From Peptococcaceae bacterium (GTDB lineage Bacteria; Bacillota; Desulfitobacteriia; Desulfitobacteriales; Syntrophobotulaceae): a stretch of 64,000 nt of DNA. Shown here piece after piece: positions 53,915-62,964 of the stretch. The notes beneath the pieces are model-generated. The model was given only the letters and a program-made list of their open reading frames with translations, had not been told where the DNA came from and made no database searches. The stretch is taken from contig JAAYUV010000003.1 of assembly GCA_012517475.1 (NCBI GenBank), positions 62,001 to 126,000 of the forward strand, given 5' to 3'. The first letter of the stretch is position 1. The number at the start of each line of letters is the position of its first letter. A program made the translations under genes and the position numbers.

Positions 53915-54799
53915 TCAGCCAGTAATCACTTTTATCTCGGTTTCGAGTTTTACACCGAATTTAATCAGAATATCCGCTTGTATATCTTGGATAAGCTTGA
54001 GAATATCCTCAGACCGCGCATTCCCTTTATTCACGATAAAGTTGGCATGTTTTTCTGAAACCTGAGCGTCCCCTACGCATTTTCCTTTCCACCCTGCCTG
54101 TTCGATAAGCCGGCCGGCCGAGTCCCCGGGGGGATTACGAAATACACTTCCCGCATTGGGATATTCCAAAGGCTGCGTCCGCTTTCTTTTCTCCATTAAA
54201 TCTTTGATTTTCTCCTTCATGAGACCGCCTTCTCCTCCGGGCTTAAGCAGGAACGAACTTTCCAACACAATATATTTTTTATCCTGAAGAGAACTCTTCC
54301 GATAACCGAAACTGATATCGTTCCGGTTAAACATCCTGATCTCGCCTTCCGGAGTAAGCACCTTGACATCCTGTACCCAATTTCCGATCTCTTCCCCATA
54401 AGCTCCGGCATTGATTGCGATAGCAGCTCCCACCGTTCCGGGTATCCCGCAGGCAAACTCAAGGCCGTTTAACCCTCTTTCTGCAGCTTCCCGGGCAAGA
54501 CGCATGAGGGAATACCCGGCCTCGGTCCGGACAGATTCTTTTTCCCAGCGAATTTTATCTAATTGAGTATTCACAATTACCATACCCTGAAATCCCTGGT
54601 CCGGAAGAAGAACATTGGACCCGTGACCCAGAAAAAGCAAAGGCTTTCTATAGGTTTTACACCAGCTAAACATTTCTGCCAATTCATTCAGGTTTTCAGG
54701 CCAAAAAACCATTTCCGCCTGTCCGCCGGTTTTCCAGGTATTCAGTTTTTTTAACGGATAATTTTTTTCTAGTCTGCCTTTAACATCCGGTAAATCCAT
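53915..54799 (-). CDS. murB: UDP-N-acetylenolpyruvoylglucosamine reductase MurB
   Basis: About 294 residues from the ATG at 54799 (GGAG eight bases upstream); an in-frame GTG at 54808 lies too close to the same site. FAD-binding motifs FLGHGSNVLLPDQGFQGMVI and GIPGTVGAAIAINAGAYGEE, and the catalytic Ser in AGSVFRNPPGDSAGRLIEQA. It reduces the MurA product to UDP-MurNAc. The 175-base gap to murG is where murC is often found; it holds no gene. Confidence 0.97.
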   Translation of the reverse strand: MDLPDVKGRLEKNYPLKKLNTWKTGGQAEMVFWPENLNELAEMFSWCKTYRKPLLFLGHGSNVLLPDQGFQGMVIVNTQLDKIRWEKESVRTEAGYSLMRLAREAAERGLNGLEFACGIPGTVGAAIAINAGAYGEEIGNWVQDVKVLTPEGEIRMFNRNDISFGYRKSSLQDKKYIVLESSFLLKPGGEGGLMKEKIKDLMEKRKRTQPLEYPNAGSVFRNPPGDSAGRLIEQAGWKGKCVGDAQVSEKHANFIVNKGNARSEDILKLIQDIQADILIKFGVKLETEIKVITG

Positions 54800-54974
54800 T
54801 ACGTTCACTCCAGGTAATCATTCCGTAATGAGGTTCTGCTCCAGCTAACGATTTGATATGTAAAAGCCCCTGTCTTCCCCCTTTCTCCTACTGCATATGT
54901 TATGCAATAAGAGAAAACAGTGTGCACCGCGGTTTTAGTCCAGTGGGCTTGTCCGCACTATCGTTACAGTAGGG

Positions 54975-56084
54975 CTATCTCCAAGCCGTCTGAAGACATA
55001 GGGTGACAATTCTATCTAAAGCGCCGGGAGAAAATATCTCTTTTGCTTTGGCGCCCATTTTTTCCAATTTTATTTTATCAAAAACAATTTTTTCGATGGA
55101 TTGCCATAATATCGTTCCATTCAGTTCGCTGTCCAAAATCATGAAAGCAGCCCCTTCGTCCTTGAAGGCTTTCGCATTGTATTCCTGATGATTTTCTGCC
55201 GCATAGGGATAGGGAATAAGAATACTGGCTTTACCGGCTGCCGAAAGTTCCGCCAGGGTGGTAGCTCCCGCCCTGCAAATACAAAGATCCGCACAGGCAA
55301 GCGCCTGCGGCATATTTTCGATATATTCCCTGATTTTCCAGTTCTCTTTCCGCCAGTTTATTTTTCTGGATTTCATTTCTTCAAGAATCGTCTGAAAAGT
55401 AGCTGATCCGGTAGCCCAAATGATTTGGATCTGAGGATGGTCTTCGAGTTTTTGAAGGACATCGAGCCATGCCTTATTGATACTCAAAGCCCCTCTGCTT
55501 CCGCCCGTAACCAGGATCGTCCTTTTTTCCGGGTCAAGCTCAAATTCAGCAGCGGCTTCTTTTCTGTTGATCTTCCCTATTTCCTCTCTGACCGGCAACC
55601 CTACCACTTTTATCTTTTCTTTTACGGGGAAATGTTCCACACTCTCCGGGAAGCTCAACATCACGGCCTTCACTACCCTTGACAAAAGCTTATTTGTTTT
55701 TCCCGGTAGTGCATTTTGTTCATGCAGAAGGGTAGGAATACCAAACAGTGCGGCAGTAAGGACCACCGGCCCCGACACATATCCTCCCGTTCCCACGACA
55801 AGATCCGGCCGAAATTCTTTAAATACCTGTTTTGCCTCCCAAAGTGCCTTGAAATTGAGACCGGCCGTTTTCAGCGTATCAAAACTAAATGAACGGGGGA
55901 GACCTTTACCCGAAATTCCTTTAAAGGGAAGACCGCTCTCAGGTACCAACCTGGCTTCCATCCCTTCCCTTGTCCCTACATAAAGCACTTCCGTATCGTT
56001 GTGTTTGTCAATTAATCCCTTGGCAATAGCCAGAGCCGGGTATATATGCCCGCCGGTTCCGCCCCCTGTAACAATCACCCGCAA
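54975..56084 (-). CDS. murG: Lipid II synthase MurG
   Basis: About 369 residues from a TTG at 56084 with GAGGGGG nine bases before; an ATG at 56111 would extend into ftsW. The glycosyltransferase motif RVIVTGGGTGGHIYPALAIA starts the protein, with LLHEQNALPGKTNKLLSR and ICRAGATTLAELSAAGKASI for donor binding. It adds GlcNAc to lipid I at the inner membrane face. It follows ftsW by four bases. Confidence 0.96.
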   Translation of the reverse strand: MRVIVTGGGTGGHIYPALAIAKGLIDKHNDTEVLYVGTREGMEARLVPESGLPFKGISGKGLPRSFSFDTLKTAGLNFKALWEAKQVFKEFRPDLVVGTGGYVSGPVVLTAALFGIPTLLHEQNALPGKTNKLLSRVVKAVMLSFPESVEHFPVKEKIKVVGLPVREEIGKINRKEAAAEFELDPEKRTILVTGGSRGALSINKAWLDVLQKLEDHPQIQIIWATGSATFQTILEEMKSRKINWRKENWKIREYIENMPQALACADLCICRAGATTLAELSAAGKASILIPYPYAAENHQEYNAKAFKDEGAAFMILDSELNGTILWQSIEKIVFDKIKLEKMGAKAKEIFSPGALDRIVTLCLQTAWR

Positions 56085-56088
56085 TTGT

Positions 56089-57198
56089 TTAAACCCCCTC
56101 AGAATTATCACTTGCCGAGATATTTAGCAGCAATCCCGCCCCAGCCATGGTAAATAAAAGAGATGTTCCGCCATAACTTAAGAAAGGAAGAGTTATTCCC
56201 GTAACAGGGAGTACCCCGGTTACCACACCCATATTGATCATGGCTTGAATTCCAATGAGTGATGTAAGGCCTACCGCCAACAAACCCAAAAAATTATTGG
56301 ATGCCTTCATGGCCGTTCTAAATCCACGCCATATGAAAAGGAAAAACAGCAGTACAACCAACGTTGCTCCAATAAAGCCCAGTTCCTCACCTATCATGGC
56401 AAAAATAAAATCCGTATGATTTTCCGGCAGGTAGAGAAATTTTTGCCTGCTTTGTCCAAGTCCCAATCCAAACAGCCCTCCCGGACCAAGCGCCAGCAAT
56501 GATTGAATGGTCTGATATCCTTTGCCGGAAGGATCTGCCCAGGGATCCAAAAAAGCAAATATTCTGCGCATGCGGTAGGGAGCTGCAATAATCGCTGCCA
56601 CTACCAATCCAACCCCTGCAAAGCCCAAGCCCGCCATATGCCACATATTGGCCCCCACCGCCAAGAGCATAAAGAATACTGTGGCGGCGATAACCAATGT
56701 CGTTCCGAGGTCCGGCTGCAGCATAATAAGAGCACATACAACCCCCAGTAACCCCAGAGAAGGAATAATCCCTTTCCGGAAGGATTTAATATGATGAGGA
56801 TTTGCGGAAAGAAACTTGGCCATGACCAGAACCATTGCCAATTTAATCACTTCAGACGGCTGTATGGAAAGAATCCCGACTCCTATCCATCTTGTTGCAC
56901 CATTTACGGTCTTGCCTATTCCCGGTATTTTCACTAAGACCAACAGCAAAAGGGCAAAGAGGAAAATCGGTTTGGCCCATGTATAGAGAAATCTCCAGTC
57001 AATCATGAGCGCAACGGTCATGGCGGCCAGCCCTAACCCAACCCATATTAAATCTGCTTTAAAATAATGGTAAGGATCCTCATAATAAAGATAACCTTTA
57101 ACTGCACTCGAGCTGTAAGTCATGATGATCCCAATGAGAAGAAGGATGAGAATTACCCCTAAAAGTACGGTATCCACTTTACGGTATCTGGCGAACAC
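56089..57198 (-). CDS. ftsW: SEDS-family polymerase FtsW/SpoVE
   Basis: About 369 residues from a GTG at 57198, seven bases after GGGGG; the longer reading overlaps murD and is not membrane-like. It has about ten membrane segments and SEDS motifs NGATRWIGVGILSIQPSEVI, YLPENHTDFIFAMIGEELGF, and TGITLPFLSYGGTSLLFTMA. It polymerises lipid II with a class B PBP (SpoVD here). SpoVE and FtsW cannot be told apart by sequence alone. Confidence 0.95.
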   Translation of the reverse strand: MFARYRKVDTVLLGVILILLLIGIIMTYSSSAVKGYLYYEDPYHYFKADLIWVGLGLAAMTVALMIDWRFLYTWAKPIFLFALLLLVLVKIPGIGKTVNGATRWIGVGILSIQPSEVIKLAMVLVMAKFLSANPHHIKSFRKGIIPSLGLLGVVCALIMLQPDLGTTLVIAATVFFMLLAVGANMWHMAGLGFAGVGLVVAAIIAAPYRMRRIFAFLDPWADPSGKGYQTIQSLLALGPGGLFGLGLGQSRQKFLYLPENHTDFIFAMIGEELGFIGATLVVLLFFLFIWRGFRTAMKASNNFLGLLAVGLTSLIGIQAMINMGVVTGVLPVTGITLPFLSYGGTSLLFTMAGAGLLLNISASDNSEGV

Positions 57199-57220
57199 AT
57201 AGCTACCCCCTTTTAAAAAA

Positions 57221-58582
57221 TCAATCGGGTTCGCTATAATGCTTACGCACCAAATCCTTAAACAATTCCCCTCTTTCCTCATAACTTTTAAACATATCCC
57301 AACTTGTACAGGCTGGGGAAAGCAAAACCACATCCCCCGGCTCCGCCTCTCCGATAGCCTTTTGTACGCAATCTTCAAACCCTGTTGACCGGATAATTCT
57401 TTTTATTCCCAGGTTCTTGGCTATAATTTCCATTTCCTCCGCGGCTTGCCCTACAAGCACAAGGCTTTTTACTTTTTTAGCTTCTGTCAGGAATTCCGTC
57501 ATGTCGAGTCCCTTATTTTTCCCTCCGGCGATCAGCACGATGGGCTCTTCATAGGACTGGAGAGCTTTGATGGATGAGTCCGGATTGGTCCCCTTGGAAT
57601 CGTTGATGAACAGGATGCCATTAAATTTTCCTACGATTTCCTGCCGGTGTTTGACCGGTTCAAACTTGCGGAGAACCTTGGCGATCTGATCAATCCCCAA
57701 ACCCATTTCCAAAGCTGCCGCTACGGATGCCATTGTATTTTCAATATTGTGTTTCCCGCGTATTAACAGTTCTTTGCCGCAAATGATTTTTGTGGACTGC
57801 TTAGCGGCTTTTAAAACAATATCCTCACCATCCAGGCAAATTCCGTCATCAAGCTGTTCTTTCAGGCTGATATAGACTACCCTTGCTTTGGTTAACCGGG
57901 CAAAATCTCTGACTGCGGTATCATCCCAGTTTAAGATGGCAAGATCCTCTTCCTTTTGATTCTCAAGGATTCTCGCTTTAGCCGAAGCATAATTCTCCAT
58001 CGTTCCGTGACGGTCCAAATGATCAGGGGTTAAGTTTAATACAATTGCGATATGGACTCTTAATTGTTCGATAAATTCCAGCTGAAAACTGGATAATTCC
58101 GCTACAATAATTCCCCCGTCTCCCACCTGGTCAACCTGACTGCTTAGCGCGATCCCGATATTCCCCGCAACAACCGTATCTTTACCCGTTTCTTTGGCCA
58201 GTTCTCCTACCAGGGTCGTGGTTGTTGTTTTTCCGTTGCTTCCGGTCACAGCGGCAATCAATGCCTTTGAATCCCTCAGGGCGAGTTCCACCTCGCTCCA
58301 AAGGGGCACTCCTTGATGTGCTGCCTCCTGGATATAGGCCAGTTTCGGAGATACCCCCGGAGAAAGGACAACCAGATCGGGTTGAATCAAGTTGATATCC
58401 GGTTCTTTTTCCAGAACAAGATGTTCATCATCCAAACCGACTTCCGCTAAGCCGTTCAATTTCTCCTTGGGCTGCATATCGGTAAGGAATACTTCCGCAC
58501 CCATGCCCAGAAGCTTCCCGGCAGCGGCTATCCCGCTTTTGCCCCCGCCTACAACGAGTACTCTTTTACCCTTATAATCCAT
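57221..58582 (-). CDS. murD: UDP-MurNAc-L-alanine:D-glutamate ligase MurD
   Basis: About 453 residues from the ATG at 58582 (MDYKGKRVLVVGGGKSGIAA). Mur-ligase motifs: ATP loop AAVTGSNGKTTTTTLVGELA (about 110), NLTPDHLDRHGTMENYASAK, and LFINDSKGTNPDSSIKALQS. It adds D-Glu to the stem. Its upstream gap (58583-58874) is filled by palindromic element F. Confidence 0.97.
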   Translation of the reverse strand: MDYKGKRVLVVGGGKSGIAAAGKLLGMGAEVFLTDMQPKEKLNGLAEVGLDDEHLVLEKEPDINLIQPDLVVLSPGVSPKLAYIQEAAHQGVPLWSEVELALRDSKALIAAVTGSNGKTTTTTLVGELAKETGKDTVVAGNIGIALSSQVDQVGDGGIIVAELSSFQLEFIEQLRVHIAIVLNLTPDHLDRHGTMENYASAKARILENQKEEDLAILNWDDTAVRDFARLTKARVVYISLKEQLDDGICLDGEDIVLKAAKQSTKIICGKELLIRGKHNIENTMASVAAALEMGLGIDQIAKVLRKFEPVKHRQEIVGKFNGILFINDSKGTNPDSSIKALQSYEEPIVLIAGGKNKGLDMTEFLTEAKKVKSLVLVGQAAEEMEIIAKNLGIKRIIRSTGFEDCVQKAIGEAEPGDVVLLSPACTSWDMFKSYEERGELFKDLVRKHYSEPD

Positions 58583-58637
58583 TGATCCATTCCCCCAGGA
58601 AATCAAGTTATTTTTTGCCCAGATATTTTTTTCACGC

Positions 58638-58870
58638 TTATCTATTTGGGCAATTACTTAGCGAACCGTGGAGCAGAGAAGCGTCGAGAGTGCAGTTGAT
58701 TTTGCGTTAAGCTGCGCAACGGTTGACGGCCACGGATGGCCTAATGTCGCGATGCCATGGATGGCAAGGAGCGACGACATCAGGTATTACCCTGAGGTTT
58801 TGCGCAGTAGCAAAATTAACAAACGAACAGCTTCGGCCCGTGGTGAGCGGGTAATTGCCCAAATAGATAA
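58638..58870 (-). repeat. Nested-palindrome element, copy F (233 bp)
   Basis: 20-bp perfect outer stem TTATCTATTTGGGCAATTAC (58638-58657) with its complement at 58851-58870. An inner palindrome pairs GTTGATTTTGC...GCTGCGCAA with TTGCGCAGTAGCAAAATTAAC. The center has GGCCACGGATGGCC and TGCCATGGATGGCA hairpins. In reverse it carries the same CGCTCCTTGCC...GGCATCGCG...TAGGCCATCC module as copy D. It fills the mraY-murD gap. Confidence 0.85.
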
Positions 58871-58874
58871 TTAC

Positions 58875-59888
58875 CTAACCAATCATCAGGAAAAACGAAT
58901 ATACTCCCAATACGGCAAATAAAGCCGCAGCTGTCCAGAAAACCGTTACAACTTTATTTTCACTCCAGCCCCCCAGTTCGAAGTGATGGTGAACAGGGCT
59001 CATCCTGAATACTCTTTTACCCCTGGTTTGGAACGATATCACTTGAATGGCAACTGATAATGTCTCAAGAACATAAACCCCGCCAAGGATGATCAGGACC
59101 AGCTCGCTTTTACTGAGGATTGCCAGTCCGGCCAGCGCCCCGCCCAAAGCCAGGGAACCACAATCCCCCATAAAAACCCTGGCAGGATGCAGGTTAAATC
59201 GTAAGAATCCAAGGCACCCTCCGGTTAATGCAGCTGCAAAAACGGCAAGATCACTGGAATGAACGGCAACCCCTTTGAGAAGTCCGGTTTTATACGCAAG
59301 AACTGAAATCATGATATAGCCAATGGCGGCAAATACTGTACATCCTGCCGCCAGTCCGTCCAGCCCGTCCGTGAGATTTACCGCATTGGTCGCACTGACC
59401 ACGACCAATGCCACAAGGGGATAATAGTAAAAGCCTAAATCGATTTGAATCGTTGTAAAGGGAATTCCGATTACTGTTCCCCTTCCTAGAAACACAGCCG
59501 AGACACCCGCAAGGATCAGTGCCAGAAGAAATTCAGCAGCAAGTTTTTGTTTAGCCCTTAAGCCCAGGTTTTTTTTCCTCACGACTTTCAGAAAATCATC
59601 AAGAAAACCCACAAGTCCAAAGCCGAATGTAATTCCCAAGAGTGTTACAATTCCAAGGGAATAAGGACGTTCTGCCATGAAAAGAACAGCTGCAAGAATT
59701 CCGATGAGGAAAATTAACCCTCCGATTGTCGGTGTTCCGGCTTTGGCTAAATGCCTTTGCGGTCCTTCATCCCGGATACTCTGGCCAAATTTCAGGACTC
59801 TGAGGACGGGGATGAGAAACGGCCCCACCAAAAGACTGACTAAAAGTGCAATTCCAATCGTAAAAAAGATCATTTCCGTCACTGCCAT
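58875..59888 (-). CDS. mraY: Phospho-MurNAc-pentapeptide transferase MraY
   Basis: About 337 residues from the ATG at 59888 ([12 protein letters not shown]), close to AAAGGA. It has about ten membrane helices and MraY motifs [40 protein letters not shown] (catalytic DDxxK), [20 protein letters not shown], and [15 protein letters not shown]. It transfers the precursor to undecaprenyl phosphate, giving lipid I. Confidence 0.97.
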   Translation of the reverse strand: MAVTEMIFFTIGIALLVSLLVGPFLIPVLRVLKFGQSIRDEGPQRHLAKAGTPTIGGLIFLIGILAAVLFMAERPYSLGIVTLLGITFGFGLVGFLDDFLKVVRKKNLGLRAKQKLAAEFLLALILAGVSAVFLGRGTVIGIPFTTIQIDLGFYYYPLVALVVVSATNAVNLTDGLDGLAAGCTVFAAIGYIMISVLAYKTGLLKGVAVHSSDLAVFAAALTGGCLGFLRFNLHPARVFMGDCGSLALGGALAGLAILSKSELVLIILGGVYVLETLSVAIQVISFQTRGKRVFRMSPVHHHFELGGWSENKVVTVFWTAAALFAVLGVYSFFLMIG

Positions 59889-60008
59889 AATTCCTTTCTT
59901 CACAGGTTTATCTCTGCCGCAATGGCTGTTTCAGCTTTTCCCTTATTTCACAAATCGTCCGGAAAGTCTGTTTTCTTTTATTCTTTCCGGTCAATCGTTT
60001 ATCCAAAC

Positions 60009-61415
60009 TTACTTTTCACATAAAAGTTCACTAATTCTCTCCATCCGCATACCCCTTGACCCTTTAATCAGCACGGTTGCGGAAGGTCCGATTTCCTTTA
60101 TTTTTTCACGGGCTACCCCTGCTGCCTGAGGACAATCATCGCATGGATGGATTTTTTCTTTAGACATTCCTGCCTGCTCAGCCCCTAAAGCTATATCCCC
60201 GGCCATTTTGCCCACTGTAATCAGTTCACTTATTCCTAATTGGGCGACAACCTCGCCGACTCCCCGATGTCCCGCAGCGGAAACCTCTCCAAGTTCATAC
60301 ATTTCGCCCAAGACAGCAATGGTTTTGGACCCCCCTCTTTCAGCCAAAACTTGAAGAGAAGCCTTCATAGAAGCCGGGTTGGCATTATAGACATCATTAA
60401 TCAGGATACTGCCACCAACCCCTTTAAGTACTTCCAGTCTCATTTTAGATAACTCGAAATTTTCCAAAGCCAAAGCTCCCTTTTCCAGGGGGACTTCGCA
60501 GCTAAACCCTGCTGCCAAGGCCGCCAGTGCATCCAGTACATGATGTTCTCCCGGCAAAGGAATCTGCACAGTGGCTTCTTCATTTGGGATGGTAACTTTA
60601 AATTGCGTCCCCATTGTTCCCCGGGGCTCCATATCCGTCCCCTGTATAGATGGTTTTACGTAGCTCCCGTTTATTCCGTAAAATATCTTCTTTAGACAGG
60701 AGGTATCTGATTTCAGGACACTAAAACGGTCCTCCGCATTGAGAACAGCAATCCCGTCTTCCGGCAAACTATCAATGAGTTCCCATTTGGCTTCTGTGAT
60801 TTTTTCCTGAGAACCTAATAATTCCATATGCGTTGTTCCAATATTGGTGATTACTCCAATTGAAGGCCTGCAAATATCACAAAGGGTTTTGATTTGCCCA
60901 AGCCCCCGCATCCCCATCTCTAAAACCATAATCTCAGTTCCATAAGAGGCGCCTAAAATCGTCAAGGGCAGCCCGATCTCATTGTTATGATTCTCCATAT
61001 TCTTATGTACCCGGTATTTTTGGGCAAGAACAGCCGCAACCATATCTTTGGTTGTCGTTTTCCCGCTGCTTCCGGTGATCCCTACTACTTTCGGATTGAG
61101 TTCCTGCCGCCAGGCTTTGGCCAACACCTGCAAGGCCTGTATAGAGTCTCTGACCGCAATGATTGCTTTATTTTCCGGAATACACGGCAGCCCAATTTCG
61201 TCCAGCCGTTCTTTCTCAGCAAGAACCACAGCTGCCCCTGCTTGAAAGGCATCGCCGATATAGTGATGCCCATCGGTCTTTTCTCCCCGTATAGCTACGA
61301 AAACTTCTCCCTGGCCGACTTTCCGGCTGTCAATGGAGACTCCGGCATAGGGCACCTCTTTGGAACCATATAGCTCACCCTGAAGTATTTCGGTGATTCG
61401 TGCACTATCCCACAT
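60009..61415 (-). CDS. murF: UDP-MurNAc-tripeptide:D-alanyl-D-alanine ligase MurF
   Basis: A 468-residue Mur ligase: KVVGITGSSGKTTTKDMVAA (ATP loop, about 115), KNMENHNNEIGLPLTILGAS and VLINDVYNANPASMKASLQV. It completes the pentapeptide. Its start overlaps the murE stop region by 11 bases. A 120-base gap of no recognised content follows before mraY. Confidence 0.97.
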   Translation of the reverse strand: MWDSARITEILQGELYGSKEVPYAGVSIDSRKVGQGEVFVAIRGEKTDGHHYIGDAFQAGAAVVLAEKERLDEIGLPCIPENKAIIAVRDSIQALQVLAKAWRQELNPKVVGITGSSGKTTTKDMVAAVLAQKYRVHKNMENHNNEIGLPLTILGASYGTEIMVLEMGMRGLGQIKTLCDICRPSIGVITNIGTTHMELLGSQEKITEAKWELIDSLPEDGIAVLNAEDRFSVLKSDTSCLKKIFYGINGSYVKPSIQGTDMEPRGTMGTQFKVTIPNEEATVQIPLPGEHHVLDALAALAAGFSCEVPLEKGALALENFELSKMRLEVLKGVGGSILINDVYNANPASMKASLQVLAERGGSKTIAVLGEMYELGEVSAAGHRGVGEVVAQLGISELITVGKMAGDIALGAEQAGMSKEKIHPCDDCPQAAGVAREKIKEIGPSATVLIKGSRGMRMERISELLCEK

Positions 61416-62880
61416 AGCCGATTCCCCTTAAAGCCAATTCTACTTCTTCCCTGTCATCGAAGTGAATTTTTTTTGTTCCGATGATCTGATAATCTTCATG
61501 CCCTTTCCCTGCAATCACTATGGTATCACCCGGCAACGCCATGGAACAGGCAAAGTGAATTGCTTTTTTCCGGTCCTCCAGAACAGTATGTTTTGTTCCT
61601 ACGACACCGGGAAGAATGTCCTCAATAATTTTCGAAGGTTCTTCTGTTCTGGGGTTATCTGAAGTAACCACGACAAAATCGCTTAAACGGCTTGCTGCCT
61701 CTCCCATGAGCGGTCGCTTTTTCCTGTCCCTGTCTCCCCCACATCCAAATACCGCAATCAGTTTCCCGGACGTAATTTCTCTGGCTGTGGCCAGGACATT
61801 CTCCAAACCGTCAGGAGTATGGGCATAGTCTACAATAACCAGAAAAGGCTGTCCTTTACGGATACTCTGGAATCTTCCCGGAACACCCTGAACATCTTGC
61901 AAGGCTTGAATCACCGCTTCCACCGGATATCCGGCTTCAATTCCCCAGCTGAAAGCAGCCAGCGCATTATATACGCTGAATTTTCCCGGGGTCGGGTAAA
62001 ACACCTCAGCTTTTACACCTTTAAAATTTACTTCAAAGGTCACTCCTTTGTCTGAAAGACGGATACGATCAGCCCAAAAATCAGCTCCGGATTCCAAACC
62101 ATAAGTAACTACCCTGCAAGCACTCTTGTTTTTCAGGAAATCACAGGCTTTATCATCGTGATTGAGTATTGCGAACTGATGATCATATTCACCCATCCCG
62201 CTAAAAAGAAGGGATTTTGCCTTCAGATAATTTTCCATATTCTGATGATAATCCAAATGATCTTGTGTCAGGTTGGTAAATACGCCGGCGCGAAAGGTAC
62301 ACCCGTTTACCCTTCCAAGATCCAAGGCATGAGAAGATACCTCCATTACGGCCAAATCCACACCAGAGCCAACCATTTCGGAAAGCAATTGCTGCACATC
62401 GGTTGATTCCGGCGTCGTATGGTTTCCCGGAAGCTCTTTGTCCCCAATCCTGGCTCCCAAAGTACCAATGAGACCGGTTTTCTTTCCTCCGCTTTGGGCG
62501 ATTTTTTCTATGAGGTGAGTAACTGTAGTCTTCCCATTTGTTCCGGTTACTCCCACCAGTTCCAATTTCTGCGATGGATTCCCGTATACTTCGGCAGCCA
62601 AAAAACCAATGGCTTGCCGGGGATCCCTTACTTTTATCTGAGGAATATTGATGTCCAAATAGTGATCCACTACCAGAGCAGCAGCCCCGGCCTGAACGGC
62701 AGCCTCGGCAAAATCATGTCCATCAAGCTTAAATCCCCTGATACACACATAGATGTCGCCTGACGAAACTTTCCTGGAATCATGCGTAATCCCCGAAACC
62801 ATGACTTGCGTTTCTCCCAGAACTTCCGCTCCTGTAATTTTTTTGGCAATGTCCGCCAGCGTTTTCCTATCTGTAGACAT
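61405..62880 (-). CDS. murE: UDP-MurNAc-tripeptide synthetase MurE
   Basis: About 491 residues from the ATG at 62880 (GGGTGG nine bases upstream). Mur-ligase motifs LELVGVTGTNGKTTVTHLIE (about 113), GRVNGCTFRAGVFTNLTQDH and FLVIVDYAHTPDGLENVLAT. The amino-acid pocket reads SDNPRTEEPSKI; the DNPR form is associated with meso-diaminopimelate addition. Confidence 0.96.
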   Translation of the reverse strand: MSTDRKTLADIAKKITGAEVLGETQVMVSGITHDSRKVSSGDIYVCIRGFKLDGHDFAEAAVQAGAAALVVDHYLDINIPQIKVRDPRQAIGFLAAEVYGNPSQKLELVGVTGTNGKTTVTHLIEKIAQSGGKKTGLIGTLGARIGDKELPGNHTTPESTDVQQLLSEMVGSGVDLAVMEVSSHALDLGRVNGCTFRAGVFTNLTQDHLDYHQNMENYLKAKSLLFSGMGEYDHQFAILNHDDKACDFLKNKSACRVVTYGLESGADFWADRIRLSDKGVTFEVNFKGVKAEVFYPTPGKFSVYNALAAFSWGIEAGYPVEAVIQALQDVQGVPGRFQSIRKGQPFLVIVDYAHTPDGLENVLATAREITSGKLIAVFGCGGDRDRKKRPLMGEAASRLSDFVVVTSDNPRTEEPSKIIEDILPGVVGTKHTVLEDRKKAIHFACSMALPGDTIVIAGKGHEDYQIIGTKKIHFDDREEVELALRGIGYVG

Positions 62881-62964
62881 ACAATACACCCACCCTTTAC
62901 CTCTATTATAAACAGTAATCAGGGTCTGCAGACTTATTAGTACATATAATATTCTTTATTTGAT

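Noticed and set aside
58668-58922. An 84-codon plus-strand frame in the mraY-murD gap.
   Set aside because: It lies almost entirely within palindromic element F and runs into mraY antisense.
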